Below are positions 51,401-60,000 of a DNA stretch of 64,000 bases, piece by piece (position 1 is the stretch's first letter; each line of letters starts with the position of its first letter). The DNA lies in assembly GCF_041435015.1 (NCBI RefSeq), contig NZ_CP107989.1, positions 9,548,001 to 9,612,000 on the forward strand, in the 5' to 3' direction. The position numbers and the translations under genes were made by a program. This stretch comes from Streptomyces canus. Lineage in GTDB: Bacteria > Actinomycetota > Actinomycetes > Streptomycetales > Streptomycetaceae. The notes below the pieces were generated by a model that worked only from the letters and a program-made list of their open reading frames with translations, made no database searches and was not told the origin of the DNA.

Positions 51401-52072
51401 TGGGGCGCGGACCGCCCCACGGCCGCGATGGCACGCAATATGCCCGAGCCGCCCCCGCCCGGCCACGATCTTCACCACATCGTGCCGGAGGGCGACCCGC
51501 GTGCCGAGATCGCCCGCCGCATCCTGGAAGACGCCGAGATCGACGTGCGCCAGGGCCCGGAGAACGGGATCTACCTGCCCCGCACCTCGACCGACCCGAG
51601 GATCGTCGCGGAGGCGGCGACCCGGCACCCCACACTTCACACCAACGCGTACTACAAGGAGCTGACCCTCCGTCTGATCGAGGCCAGGCGCAGCAACACG
51701 GTCCACGAGACGCTGGCGGTACTCAAGGAAGAACTCAAGAACGGTCAGTTCTTCCACCTTGAGGACGGCGCGACCAAGGGGGAGCGGTTCGCGGACTGGC
51801 TGATGCGGGAAGGTGGAGACCTCGAATGGCTCGAGTCGGACGAGTTGTTGGAGATCGTGGAGGCCACCCGCCGCCGGCCCCGTCCGAGGATCGCCCCCGC
51901 CGCTCCCGCCGCCGCACCCCGGCCCACAGCCCCCGGCGGCCCTCGTATCGCCCCCGACCCACCCGCCCCGGAGCCGCCGCCTGCCCCGCCCTCCGGTGAA
52001 CTCCTCGACGACCCCGTGGAGTCGGCCGATGCCCGCCGGCTCCGGCTGCCCGGAAACAAACCGGAGAGGTAG
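48482..52072 (+). CDS. leader-bearing giant protein with C-terminal AHH nuclease domain (tape-measure position)
   Basis: A 1196-residue protein. Residues 1-45 (LSIRLHLPESVTLDGEPAQ and the helix ALEQVLLRAVSKAV) match the leader-like module. A Pro/Ala-rich linker (about 123-160) and a long, mainly helical body follow, with hydrophobic helices near 485-537 (ETLAVAAVNLLMGFIEGLAM). Residues 993-1095 match AHH-family nucleases: LHHIVPEGDPRAEIARRILE, then a GIYLPR-type strand, HPTLHTNAYY and a closing helix. The last 70 residues are proline-rich. By position between tube and hub genes it could be the tape measure. The AHH domain marks it as a toxin or toxin/tape-measure fusion. No obvious immunity gene follows. 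Confidence 0.75.
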   Translation: MSPGGDSLSIRLHLPESVTLDGEPAQDRQRALEQVLLRAVSKAVAGLRETGLRANGMPQPAGAAPFTPLATAVAVEGAVQAEAAAGPSAGGGFHLAFALSADAVGNLTDQAAGTGQSAPTTAEPAAPPAAPAPAPASPPPAASAPQTAPPPADAPEPPPGGQDKTPTAAKADDVVEGPSALDGHVVMLLLGGRTVTLGGATRYVRASNLTRAIQLGLNVFGTTSFALLEGPLGAQGSGLWAVATTPTVSDQALKRGAERWSAAGVLEMTTVEGGEVKGSIVDEDGHRYAVLSVVSKEKHHLVPNAEAGREIIARMKHGGRELPAAETHRLVFGDLDQLVDQVLGGDESRLQAVADRLAQFDMVAFWTVPMTTKARYLQVLIRAWTLDEHERAIVEIMRSLKSVAELDYVRGELARAGIAEQLFRDIGDNLWDLLVTVGSRFGRHTDFTVRGVANLVAEAFDLSPEAREEIRRNVLTGGAVQLSLWVLTEIETLAVAAVNLLMGFIEGLAMIVTRPAQIIEGLGQLVHLVLTFYLAGEGYKPAEAECAVLVKHIGRQLGDGLEGAALLHVGERVLARIKWAVVLEVASWFVGIGELKAVASAVGLTEKLASVLRFLALIGKAAEGVEGSRIAAGLPRVARAMRIGSAVLSDLRTDEDVLRLLSHLPVEDQRRLGEVLEHVDVAENSTLADLLAHEQLKVVEGPLRKAEILQTLAAKSGGLSEELAYAFRRLAGPGGFSEQELGRLAKALKPGEGKLFLAALEQIGLARIGPGAEVGMDFLTVLAADTRRMDAVRSVGYQVVQVAFDVAGGETAAFDAILLEIALWQQEARRTDRAAAFSTMLERLERADPEAWRLVAGAHAAAGPAVEHAAVLGRIRSIRARYRGRAVHREAMLRQLEALRRLSKKNPRLAMDIIEEFEARRLDRVGTFADDADLAQAFDDASKWATHDEQVLLHEAGEAPPEALAPSDTPDKPWGADRPTAAMARNMPEPPPPGHDLHHIVPEGDPRAEIARRILEDAEIDVRQGPENGIYLPRTSTDPRIVAEAATRHPTLHTNAYYKELTLRLIEARRSNTVHETLAVLKEELKNGQFFHLEDGATKGERFADWLMREGGDLEWLESDELLEIVEATRRRPRPRIAPAAPAAAPRPTAPGGPRIAPDPPAPEPPPAPPSGELLDDPVESADARRLRLPGNKPER

Positions 52073-52081
52073 GACCGTGCC

Positions 52082-52591
52082 ATGGCCGCAGGTGTGAACG
52101 TCCCCGTGCTGATCGGTGCGGTGCCTCTGCTCACGGTCACCAGCCTGACCCTCAACGAGGGCTACCAGGTGGCCCGGATCGCGGGCAGCAGGCTCGCTCA
52201 GCTGGTGTCGCCGACCGCCCGGACGATCACGGTCGAGGCGGTACTGGTGGGACGTACCCGGCTGATCATCAAGAAGGGGCTGGAGGCGATGGCGCTGACG
52301 TCGCGTGCCCTGGCCCCGGCCATCGCACCCGCGATGAACCTCGCCGGGCTTCCCGTGGTCTGCGGTATGACCGTCAGTCTCGACATGCAGATCACGAGCC
52401 TGCGCTTCACCCAGTCCAATCAGAAGCGCGACGCCCTCGACGTCAGTATCACGCTGGAGCAGGTACCGCGCTCCAGCCTCACCGCCGTCCTGGGCGAGGC
52501 GCTGGACATGGCGCTGGCCGCCGGAATGGCCGCCGTGCCCACCGTGAGCGACATGGTGCCCGCACGGCGCCAGTTGGGAGCCTCGCTGTGA
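52082..52591 (+). CDS. baseplate hub-associated protein (XkdP/gp53-like position)
   Basis: A 169-residue protein. It is beta-rich (VPVLIGAVPLLTVTSLTLNE, RTITVEAVLVGRTRLIIKKG, VCGMTVSLDMQITSLRFTQS, ALDVSITLEQV), resembling the N-terminal domain of proteins such as XkdP or phage DNA-circularisation/LysM baseplate proteins. No LysM repeat is present, so it is a short form. In myophage and eCIS baseplates such proteins link the tube to the hub. It ends in GTGA overlap with the plug gene. Confidence 0.6.
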   Translation: MAAGVNVPVLIGAVPLLTVTSLTLNEGYQVARIAGSRLAQLVSPTARTITVEAVLVGRTRLIIKKGLEAMALTSRALAPAIAPAMNLAGLPVVCGMTVSLDMQITSLRFTQSNQKRDALDVSITLEQVPRSSLTAVLGEALDMALAAGMAAVPTVSDMVPARRQLGASL

Positions 52592-52992
52592 ACATGCTCG
52601 ACTTCCACCAGCTGCCCGTGGAGCCGGACGAGGGCCTGCCGCAGGCGTTCAGCTGCCTGATCGGCGACACCGCGTACGACTTCGGCCTGTACGCCAATCT
52701 CGATGTCGGCGCCGACGACCCGCCGCAGACGCTCTACGACCTCGCCGGGCCGAGCCGGACCGCCGCCCCGGCATCGCCGGCCGGCTATCTCGTGCTGCGC
52801 GTGGTGCGTCAGGGGCCGGACGGGCCGCGGGTGGAGTTCTTGCGCAAGCTGGTCGCCGAGCCGGCACTGGTCCACCGCACCCAGCGGCTGGCGATCCGGC
52901 TGCTGGAGGCCAAGGTGGCCCGCGGCAACCTCAACGGGCGTGGGCACTACGACAGCCGGATCGTGATCGGGGTGGCGCAGCGATGGGCGTGA
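52588..52992 (+). CDS. baseplate plug-like protein
   Basis: A 134-residue cytoplasmic protein with an N-terminal hydrophobic strand (QAFSCLIGDTAYDFGLY) and a C-terminal amphipathic helix-strand (ALVHRTQRLAIRLLEAKVA, then YDSRIVIGVAQRW). Size and pattern fit the plug family of simple myophage baseplates, which sits inside the hub below the tube. It is placed directly before the hub gene, which it overlaps by 10 bp. The assignment is from pattern and position. Confidence 0.55.
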   Translation: MNMLDFHQLPVEPDEGLPQAFSCLIGDTAYDFGLYANLDVGADDPPQTLYDLAGPSRTAAPASPAGYLVLRVVRQGPDGPRVEFLRKLVAEPALVHRTQRLAIRLLEAKVARGNLNGRGHYDSRIVIGVAQRWA

Positions 52993-54740
52993 TCCTCTGG
53001 TACAGCGTGAATTTCCCGGACCTGAAGCTGCGGGTGTCCAACGATGTCCCGGGCGGCATGATCCTCAGCGACGCCGACATCACCGTCAACTACGGCTTGG
53101 GGCAGCCCGGCACCTTCAGCATCCATCTCGCCGCCCTGCCCATGTCGGCTCACCGAAAGCTGACCGAGGCGCTCACCGGCGAGCGCGAGACCAAGGGCGG
53201 TGTCGCGGTGGAGATCACGCTCGGCTACCTGGAGTCGCCCGGTTCGCGCAAGCCCGTCCTGACCGGCCGCGTCGACGGGATCACCGTGTCGGAGCGGTTC
53301 CCGCCGTTGGGCGTGCTGCTCACCGGCTACGAGGAGACCGCGTTCAAGCTGATCACGACCCACAACGTCGCCGGGAAGAACGGAAAGCCCGGAGCGGCCC
53401 ATTACAGCAAAGCGAACACCACGCCCGCCGAAGCTGCCCAGGGGATCGTCGGCTTGGCCAAGGCAAAACTGGCCGAAGGCGCCACCCCGAGCGGGCCGCA
53501 GCGGTCCGGCATCAACCTGGACGCGCAGAACGCCTTCGGGCTGCTGGAGGAACTGGCCCGCCAGTACGACGCGGAGGTCCTGGTGCAGGAGGGCGTGGTG
53601 CAGTTCGGCACAGCCGTCACCCACCCGCCGGCCACTGGTCCCGCCCTGCAGACCGACCCGACCGCCCTGCTGGCGCTGCTCACCGGCGAGGACTGCCTGA
53701 TCGTGCCGGAGACCAAGGCCACTGCCCGGCTGGCCGAGTTCGAGCCGGTCCGGGTCAGTACCACCAGCAGGCAGAGGGTGGTTACCGACCTGCCGAACCA
53801 GGCGTCGGTGCCGGCCTTCGACTTCACCGTGCTCGGCCTGCCCGAACTGCGGGCCGGCCAATTGGTGGCGGCGAGCGTCGAGGGCTACCAGAACCCGTTC
53901 CAGGGCTTCCGCATCGTCCAGCTCACCCACTCCTTCTCGCCGCGCACCGGCTACGTTTGCACCGGACGGGCCGCCGCCTTCAAGAAGAACGACAAGAACA
54001 ACCGGCGCAACACCGAGACGGCGCGCCTGGGTAGTCCGGCGGCGATCGCCGACGCGATCGCCGGCCGGATCCGGGACGCGCGGACGGTCTCGCCCTCCAT
54101 CGACGTCGGCCAGGTCCGCTCGACCAAGCCCGGCCGTCGGGTGGCGGACATGGTCTACGGACAGGGCAGTGCCGCCGCCGCGGTCTCGCCGAGCGTCGAC
54201 CTGCCGGTCGAGGCCGACGGCCCTGTGCTGCGCGACAAGCCGCTGGCCTCACCGTTCGCCTGGCACAAGGTCGGCCTGTCCGTCCCGGTGTACGAGGGCA
54301 TGCGGGCGCTACTGAACGAGGTCCGGGGCTCTCGGGAGGACTCGGTGGTCACCGGCTTCCTGTGGGCCAACGAGGCGGCGATGGACCGCCCGAAGGCACA
54401 CGCCGGCGACTGGTGGCTCTGCCTCCCGACCAAGCTTTCGGGCGACAACCCGCCCCGTCCCGAGGGCAAGGGCGTCAACGACCTCACCACGGCCGACGGG
54501 CGGCGGGTCGTCGAAGCGGTCGGACTCAAGCTGACGGTCGGCACCTCGGGGTGCTCCGACGTCGGCGAGCGGCCCACCGAGGGCGCGGCGGAGGAGTTCC
54601 TGTTGAGCCACAGCTCGGGGACCAAGGTACGGATCGACAAGGACGGCAACGTCACGGTCGCGGCAAGCACCGGGGAGGTCACCCTCAGCGCCGGCGGAGC
54701 GACCCTGACGATCGGAAAGGGAAAGGTGGCGATCAGCTGA
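52983..54740 (+). CDS. baseplate hub / spike protein (VgrG/gpD-gpV-like)
   Basis: A 585-residue hub protein. Residues 1-330 form the gpD/gp27-like hub (LRVSNDVPGGMILSDADITV, VAVEITLGYL, VLTGRVDGITVSERFPPLGV, EEVLVQEGVVQFG). After a linker, an OB-like segment (about 420-520, GFLWANEAAMDRPKAHAGDW) leads into a spike strand pattern at the end (GTKVRIDKDGNVTVAASTGE, TLSAGGATLTIGKGKVAIS), which forms the trimeric beta-helix needle. It pierces the target envelope and carries the PAAR-like tip encoded next. The stop overlaps the next ATG (TGATG). Confidence 0.82.
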   Translation: MGVILWYSVNFPDLKLRVSNDVPGGMILSDADITVNYGLGQPGTFSIHLAALPMSAHRKLTEALTGERETKGGVAVEITLGYLESPGSRKPVLTGRVDGITVSERFPPLGVLLTGYEETAFKLITTHNVAGKNGKPGAAHYSKANTTPAEAAQGIVGLAKAKLAEGATPSGPQRSGINLDAQNAFGLLEELARQYDAEVLVQEGVVQFGTAVTHPPATGPALQTDPTALLALLTGEDCLIVPETKATARLAEFEPVRVSTTSRQRVVTDLPNQASVPAFDFTVLGLPELRAGQLVAASVEGYQNPFQGFRIVQLTHSFSPRTGYVCTGRAAAFKKNDKNNRRNTETARLGSPAAIADAIAGRIRDARTVSPSIDVGQVRSTKPGRRVADMVYGQGSAAAAVSPSVDLPVEADGPVLRDKPLASPFAWHKVGLSVPVYEGMRALLNEVRGSREDSVVTGFLWANEAAMDRPKAHAGDWWLCLPTKLSGDNPPRPEGKGVNDLTTADGRRVVEAVGLKLTVGTSGCSDVGERPTEGAAEEFLLSHSSGTKVRIDKDGNVTVAASTGEVTLSAGGATLTIGKGKVAIS

Positions 54741-55117
54741 TGCCTCTCGTACTGACCCAGGGCGCGGTCCTCCAGTGCTCCCACGGCGGACAGTTGAAGC
54801 CGGACTGCCCCGGCGACTCGAATGTCACGGTGAAACAGCGCGGTGTGCTCACCTCGGGGGCGGAGGCCGATCTCACCTTCGGAGCCGCCGAGGCCCCGGT
54901 CCCGGGCATGGTCGTGCCCTGTCCGGCCAAGACACCCACCGGCACGCCCCAACCGTGTGTCACCACGCCCACCACACTGGTCGGCCTGGCGGTGAAGTTC
55001 ACGGTCGGCGGCAAGCCGGCCCTGCTGGCCACAGCGATCGGAATCACCGCCAGCGGTCTCGGACCGGGCACGTGGAGTGTCGCCGATCCCGGGCAGACCC
55101 TCCTGGAGGCGATCTGA
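54740..55117 (+). CDS. PAAR-like spike-tip protein
   Basis: A 125-residue protein that begins MPLVLTQGAVLQCSHGGQLK and carries three further cysteines (KPDCPGD, MVVPCPAKTP, QPCVTTP), like the Cys/His metal-binding tips of PAAR-like proteins. It presumably caps the hub/spike trimer with a metal-stabilised point. Its gene lies between hub and gp25-like genes, in the same place as spike-tip genes of eCIS. The start overlaps the hub stop and the stop overlaps the next start. Confidence 0.75.
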   Translation: MPLVLTQGAVLQCSHGGQLKPDCPGDSNVTVKQRGVLTSGAEADLTFGAAEAPVPGMVVPCPAKTPTGTPQPCVTTPTTLVGLAVKFTVGGKPALLATAIGITASGLGPGTWSVADPGQTLLEAI

Positions 55118-55680
55118 TGACCAACCCCGGCATCGGCACACCCGACAATCCCGGCCTCCCCGGGCTCGGCTTCTCCGGGCTCCCCGGCCTCGGCCTCCCG
55201 GGCTCCGGCGCTCCTGGCAGCGGCGCCCCCAGCCTCGGCCGCAGCCTCGCGGTCGAGGCCGGAGACCTGGTCATCGACGAACGCACCGGTGGCCCGGCGA
55301 TGGTCGAGGGCCAGGAAGCACTGGCCCAGGCTCTGGTGCTGGCTGTCGAGACCCAGCTGGGCAGTGACCGCGTCAACACCGGCTTCGGCTTCGACCGCCT
55401 GGCGGTGGGCCGGTATGCCCTCGGCGTCCACGCGCGCAAGGAGTACATCCGTATGGAACTGGTCCGCTGCCTCGGTGCGGACCCCCGTGTCACCGACGTC
55501 CGGGAGGTCACCTTCCAGGACGATCCGCGCTTCTTCGAGCTCCGGCCGGACCTGGACGCGGCGGCCCGCGACCGGATCGGCTGGGCGACCCGGGCCGGCC
55601 GCGGCTACACGGCTTTCGCGATCATCGACACCGTCGCCGGCTCCACGCTGACCCTGGAATCGGGAGGACGCCTTGAGTGA
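55117..55680 (+). CDS. gp25-like baseplate wedge protein
   Basis: A 187-residue protein. The first 40 residues are a Gly/Pro/Leu-rich tail with repeated LPGLG motifs and are probably disordered. The rest is a GPW/gp25 domain: GQEALAQALVLAVETQLGSD, FGFDRLAVGRYALG, EYIRMELVRCLGADPRVTDV. Such wedges start sheath assembly at the baseplate periphery. The N-terminal extension is unusual for gp25 proteins. It overlaps the J-like gene by eight bases. Confidence 0.8.
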   Translation: MTNPGIGTPDNPGLPGLGFSGLPGLGLPGSGAPGSGAPSLGRSLAVEAGDLVIDERTGGPAMVEGQEALAQALVLAVETQLGSDRVNTGFGFDRLAVGRYALGVHARKEYIRMELVRCLGADPRVTDVREVTFQDDPRFFELRPDLDAAARDRIGWATRAGRGYTAFAIIDTVAGSTLTLESGGRLE

Positions 55681-57004
55681 CCTCGCCCCTAAGGGATTCG
55701 ACCAGTACGGCGTGACTGCGGAGGGCTTCGTGGTCAAGGGCCTGGACCGTATCGTCGCCGACCAGCAGGCCCGCGCCAGAGCGATGTTCGGCAGCGACGT
55801 CGATCTCGGCTCCGGCAGCGCCCTGCGCAAGGTGCTGGACGCCGCCGCCGTCCACACCCACGAGCTGTGGCGCGGCCTGGAGAACCAGTACTACGCCAAC
55901 TTCGCCACCACCGCCCAGGGGGCCGCCCTCGACCTGCTCGGCACCGACCTCGGCATCGACCGGCAGTTCCTGCGGGCCTCGGGGCAGGTCGAGCTGACCT
56001 TGGCCGGCGCCGAACTGGATCGCCGGTTCGTCCTGCCGCAGGGGACCGTTGTCGAGACCGCCGCGACGCCGCACACCAGCCTGCGGACCACTGCCACGGC
56101 CACCCTGTCGGCCGGCAGGCTTCCGCTGGCCGTCGGTGTCCAGGCCGTCCACCGCGGCCAGGACGGCGACGTGCCCGCCAACCAGGAGCTGCGGCTGGAA
56201 CCCCACTGGGCGAGGCTCCACCTCAACCTGGGACCCGCCACCGTCACCGTCGCCAACCCCGCGCCGATCACCGGCGGCGAGCTGCTGGAAGGCGACGACG
56301 TCTACCGGGCCCGGCTGCTCGGCGTCCCCCGCACACTGTGGACCAAGGACGCCCTGCTCGTCCGGATCCTGGAGCTGCCCGGTGTACGGGACGCGGCGAT
56401 CTTCGACCCGCTCGGTGGTGTGGACGCGTCCCGAAGCCGCTTCAACACGTACCTCTTCGGCCGACACCCGTTCTCCGCGCAGCGGCAGACCGGCTCGCCG
56501 TACTACTTCGACGTAGTCGTCGCGGTCGAGGCGGGGTGGCCCTGGCACCCGACGGACGGTGACATACCCGCCGTTCACGACGCTGTACTGGACACCGTCG
56601 AGCAGTGGCGGCCGGTGTCGGTCTTCCCGAACATCACATCGGCCAACCAGGTCGACGTCGGTATCCGGGCCACTCTGGTCGTCCAGCCCGGCCATGACCC
56701 GGATGCCATCAAGGGCGAGATCCTGACCGCCGTGCACACCGGCGTGGAGCGGCTCCGCCTGGGCCGGGGCGTCCTGCACTCCGACATCGTGCTGACCGCG
56801 CGATCCACCGCCGGAGTGGTGGACGTCCAGAACCTGCGACTGCGCCGCTGCGCCCCCATGTTCGGTGACATCAGCCTCTCGGGCGCCGTGTTCGGCAACG
56901 CGCAGGAGTTTTCCGTCGGCGAGAACCTGCCGCTCGCACCCGACGAGATCGCCCGGTTCGCCATCGACAGTCCGCTGATCGACATTCAGGTTTCGAGCCA
57001 ATGA
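55673..57004 (+). CDS. baseplate J-like wedge protein
   Basis: A 443-residue protein of the Baseplate_J (gpJ/gp6) family. The N-terminal helix and turn GSALRKVLDAAAVHTHELWR, then YYANFATTAQGAALDLLGTD, the beta-sandwich with FVLPQGTVVETAATPHTSLR, and the C-terminal ITGGELLEGDDVYRARLLG and KDALLVRILELPGVRDAAIF are all family-typical. It forms the wedge arms joining hub and fibres. The start is TTG (55673) after GGGAGG. It overlaps the next gene by ATGA. Confidence 0.9.
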   Translation: MSDLAPKGFDQYGVTAEGFVVKGLDRIVADQQARARAMFGSDVDLGSGSALRKVLDAAAVHTHELWRGLENQYYANFATTAQGAALDLLGTDLGIDRQFLRASGQVELTLAGAELDRRFVLPQGTVVETAATPHTSLRTTATATLSAGRLPLAVGVQAVHRGQDGDVPANQELRLEPHWARLHLNLGPATVTVANPAPITGGELLEGDDVYRARLLGVPRTLWTKDALLVRILELPGVRDAAIFDPLGGVDASRSRFNTYLFGRHPFSAQRQTGSPYYFDVVVAVEAGWPWHPTDGDIPAVHDAVLDTVEQWRPVSVFPNITSANQVDVGIRATLVVQPGHDPDAIKGEILTAVHTGVERLRLGRGVLHSDIVLTARSTAGVVDVQNLRLRRCAPMFGDISLSGAVFGNAQEFSVGENLPLAPDEIARFAIDSPLIDIQVSSQ

Positions 57005-60000
57005 CCACCGACTTCCTCGACATCCTGCGCGGGGGCCTCACCCCCACCTACGACCGGGGCATGGAACGGCTCACCCTTCGTCTCCTGCCGCATGCCGACG
57101 GGACACTCCACGCCCGGTACAGCTTCCAGACCTACCTGGACTGCTACGGGCGGCTGCCCGACTCCCCCCGGTACCTCCTGGCGCCGCGGCTGCGGAGCAC
57201 CGAACCGCTCCTGGTACGGGTCTGGTTCACCCGAGCGCCGGAACTGGCCGAGGAGCCCGTCGACGTCCAGATCCCCGCCGGGTGGCCAGCCGGTCACAGC
57301 ATGGCGGTGGAACTGCCCGGCCGTGCCGCCGAACTCGGCAACCGGATCACGCTGACCCGGGTCCAACCGCTCGCCCCGGCCTCACAGTCGGCGGCGGACT
57401 GGCAGGTCACCGCGCTGCTCGGCAATCTCGCCAAGCTGCTCTGGGTGATCGGACGCGGTCAGGAGGAACTGACCTGGCAGCTCGGCGAGGTGACCTCCCA
57501 GCGCTACGCGCACAGCGCTCATGGCGCCAGTCTGGATCTGCTGGGCCAGGACCTCGGTGCACCTCGCTTCCCGCCGCGGCCGTACACCTGGGACGACCGG
57601 ACGGTCGCGCTGTATCACCTGGACGACCAACGGCCGCCGGAGTCGCAGGCGGACGTGGTCGACGTCGCCGACGCCGGCGCGCAGTTCGGGGCCCCCGGCC
57701 ACCCGGGAACCAACGCCGGTGCGCGCAGCGGGCGCACCGGCCGGTTCTCGGCGGCCTTCGAGTTCGCCGGCCCCGCTGGCATCACCGTCGACGACAGCCC
57801 GGACTTCGGCTTCGGGCCGGACGCCTCGTTCACCGTCGAGGCAGTCGTGCGGCCGGACCGGACCTCCACCCGGTCCGGGGCCGTCATCGCCAAATGCTCA
57901 CTGCTGAGCTCCGCCGACGCCCCGGGCTGGTCGCTGACCGTCGGCCGCTTCCGCGAACTCGACCGCAACCTGCGGCTGTCAGTCTCCGACGGTGCCACGG
58001 CGGTGCAACTGTTCGCCGACCGCGATCTGGGGGACGGAGTCTTCCACCACGTAGCCGGAGTCGTGGAACGGCTGCCCCTCGCCCTCGCCCCCGGCGAGCC
58101 GCCCGGCGCGGGCCCGGTCGTGGTAAGGCTCTACCTCGACGGCGTCGACGTGGCCCGTCGGCGGTTGGACCGATTGGGCGCGCTGTCCAACCACGAGCCG
58201 ATCGTGCTCGGCACGGGCCGGGAGTCACCGGCCGACGCGAGCGCCGCCGCCCAGTACGCGGGCCTGCTGGAGGAGGTCCGGATCTCGCGGACGGCCCGCA
58301 CCTCCTTCGAGCCGGTGACCGGGGAGGGCGACGATCACTACCGGTCGCGCCTGAAGCTCTTCCAACGCTGGTTGGTGCCCACGCCGGACGCCCTCGAAAG
58401 AGTCCTCAACGAGTCAGGTCCGATCGGAACGCAGCATGCTCCGTTCGAGATCGACGAAGCGGCGGACCGGCCAGCGGTGGGCTCCCTCGCACTGCGGGTG
58501 TTGCCGCGCGCGCTCACCCTGGGGCAAAGCATCGCGGCCGATGGCGACCAGCAGTGCGGCGAGGCCGAGTCGGTCGGCACACCGCAGGACGAACCCGACT
58601 TCGACCCGGGGTGGCTCTGCCGCCACGATGACCGCGGCGGCCTCGACTTCGGCGCGAGCCAGGACAACCGGTTGATGCAGCTCGCCGTCCGCACGGCGCT
58701 GGATGCACTGCTGGACCGGCTCCGCGCGCAGCCCGGGACGCTGAGAGTGCTGCGAGCCCATGACCGGGCTGCCGCCGGGCTGCACCGGGTCGGGCGGGCG
58801 CTGCTCCTCCGCCACGACACCCTGGGAGCAGCCGAGCTCGCCGTGCACGCCCACGCCGCAGGGTTCGGCTGGGTCCAGCACACCCGCGACGGCCTGGTCC
58901 ATGCCGCCCAGCCTCCCGGTCCGGCCTTCCGCATCATCGCCAACGCCGCGGTCCATCCGATACGGGCGGGCGACGACCTGACCCTTGACCTGGAGCCGGA
59001 CCCGGCCCGGCTCGCCGGGGCCGAGGTCCACTGGTCGGTCACCCGCTGCGGGCCGGGCGACGCCGAGGTAAGCCAGGGCGTCCCCGCGGTTCTGCACACC
59101 AAGGCCGCCGGGGAGGTGACCGTCCAGGTCGAGGTCACCCGCGCCGGCCACTCCCGGGGCGGCAGCCGTGCGTTCCGGATCGGCCTGGCCGGCGGCGGGC
59201 TCGGCGCCGGCGAGTCGATCAGCCGCGCCGGCGTGCCCGCCGTCACCGAGGAACAGGCAGCAGGACCGCGCACCGAGGACTTCGACGACACCTACCTGGA
59301 GGTGCGCACCGACGATCTGCTGGGCGCACGCGGAACCATCGACTACGGCGCAGCCGAGGGCAACCGGCGGATGCAGCGTGTCACCGCCCTCGCCCTGGAC
59401 CGGCTGCTGGACAGGCTCGCCGGCCAGGGCGGCACGGTGTCGGTGGCCGGGGCCTACGATCCGGCCGACACCGGCCTGCGTGGCCAGGGCCGGGCGCTGA
59501 TGCTGAGGCACTCCGAGCTGGCCGCCGGCGAACTGGCCGCGCTTGCCTTCGACGCCGGGTTCGACTTCGTCAAGGTCGCCCCCGACGGCCCGGTGGCAGC
59601 CGAAACCCACGTCCACGTTGCCGTGGCCCCGGGCGAGCAGATCGGGGTCATCGGCCCCTCCGAGATCGCCGTCGACGAGGCCGCGACGTTCACCGCCGTG
59701 CCGCACCCCGCGCCTGCCGACGCCTGCTTCGCACCGGACGGCGCTCACGTCTACTTCACCGAGCTCGGCAGCCACCGGGTCACCTCCTTCGCCGTGGCGG
59801 CTCCCGCGCACGAGGACTTCCCCCGCCTCACCCTGGCCGCCTCCACCCCGGTGGCCCCGTTCCCCGGCCCGCTCGTTGTGGCCGGCGGCAGGCTCTACGT
59901 GGCGCACCGGCTCTCGGACTCGGTCTCTGTACTGGATCCGCACACCCTCGCCCCCGCCGCCCCCGCCGTCACGGGTCCGCAACCCGTCGCCCTGGGCACC

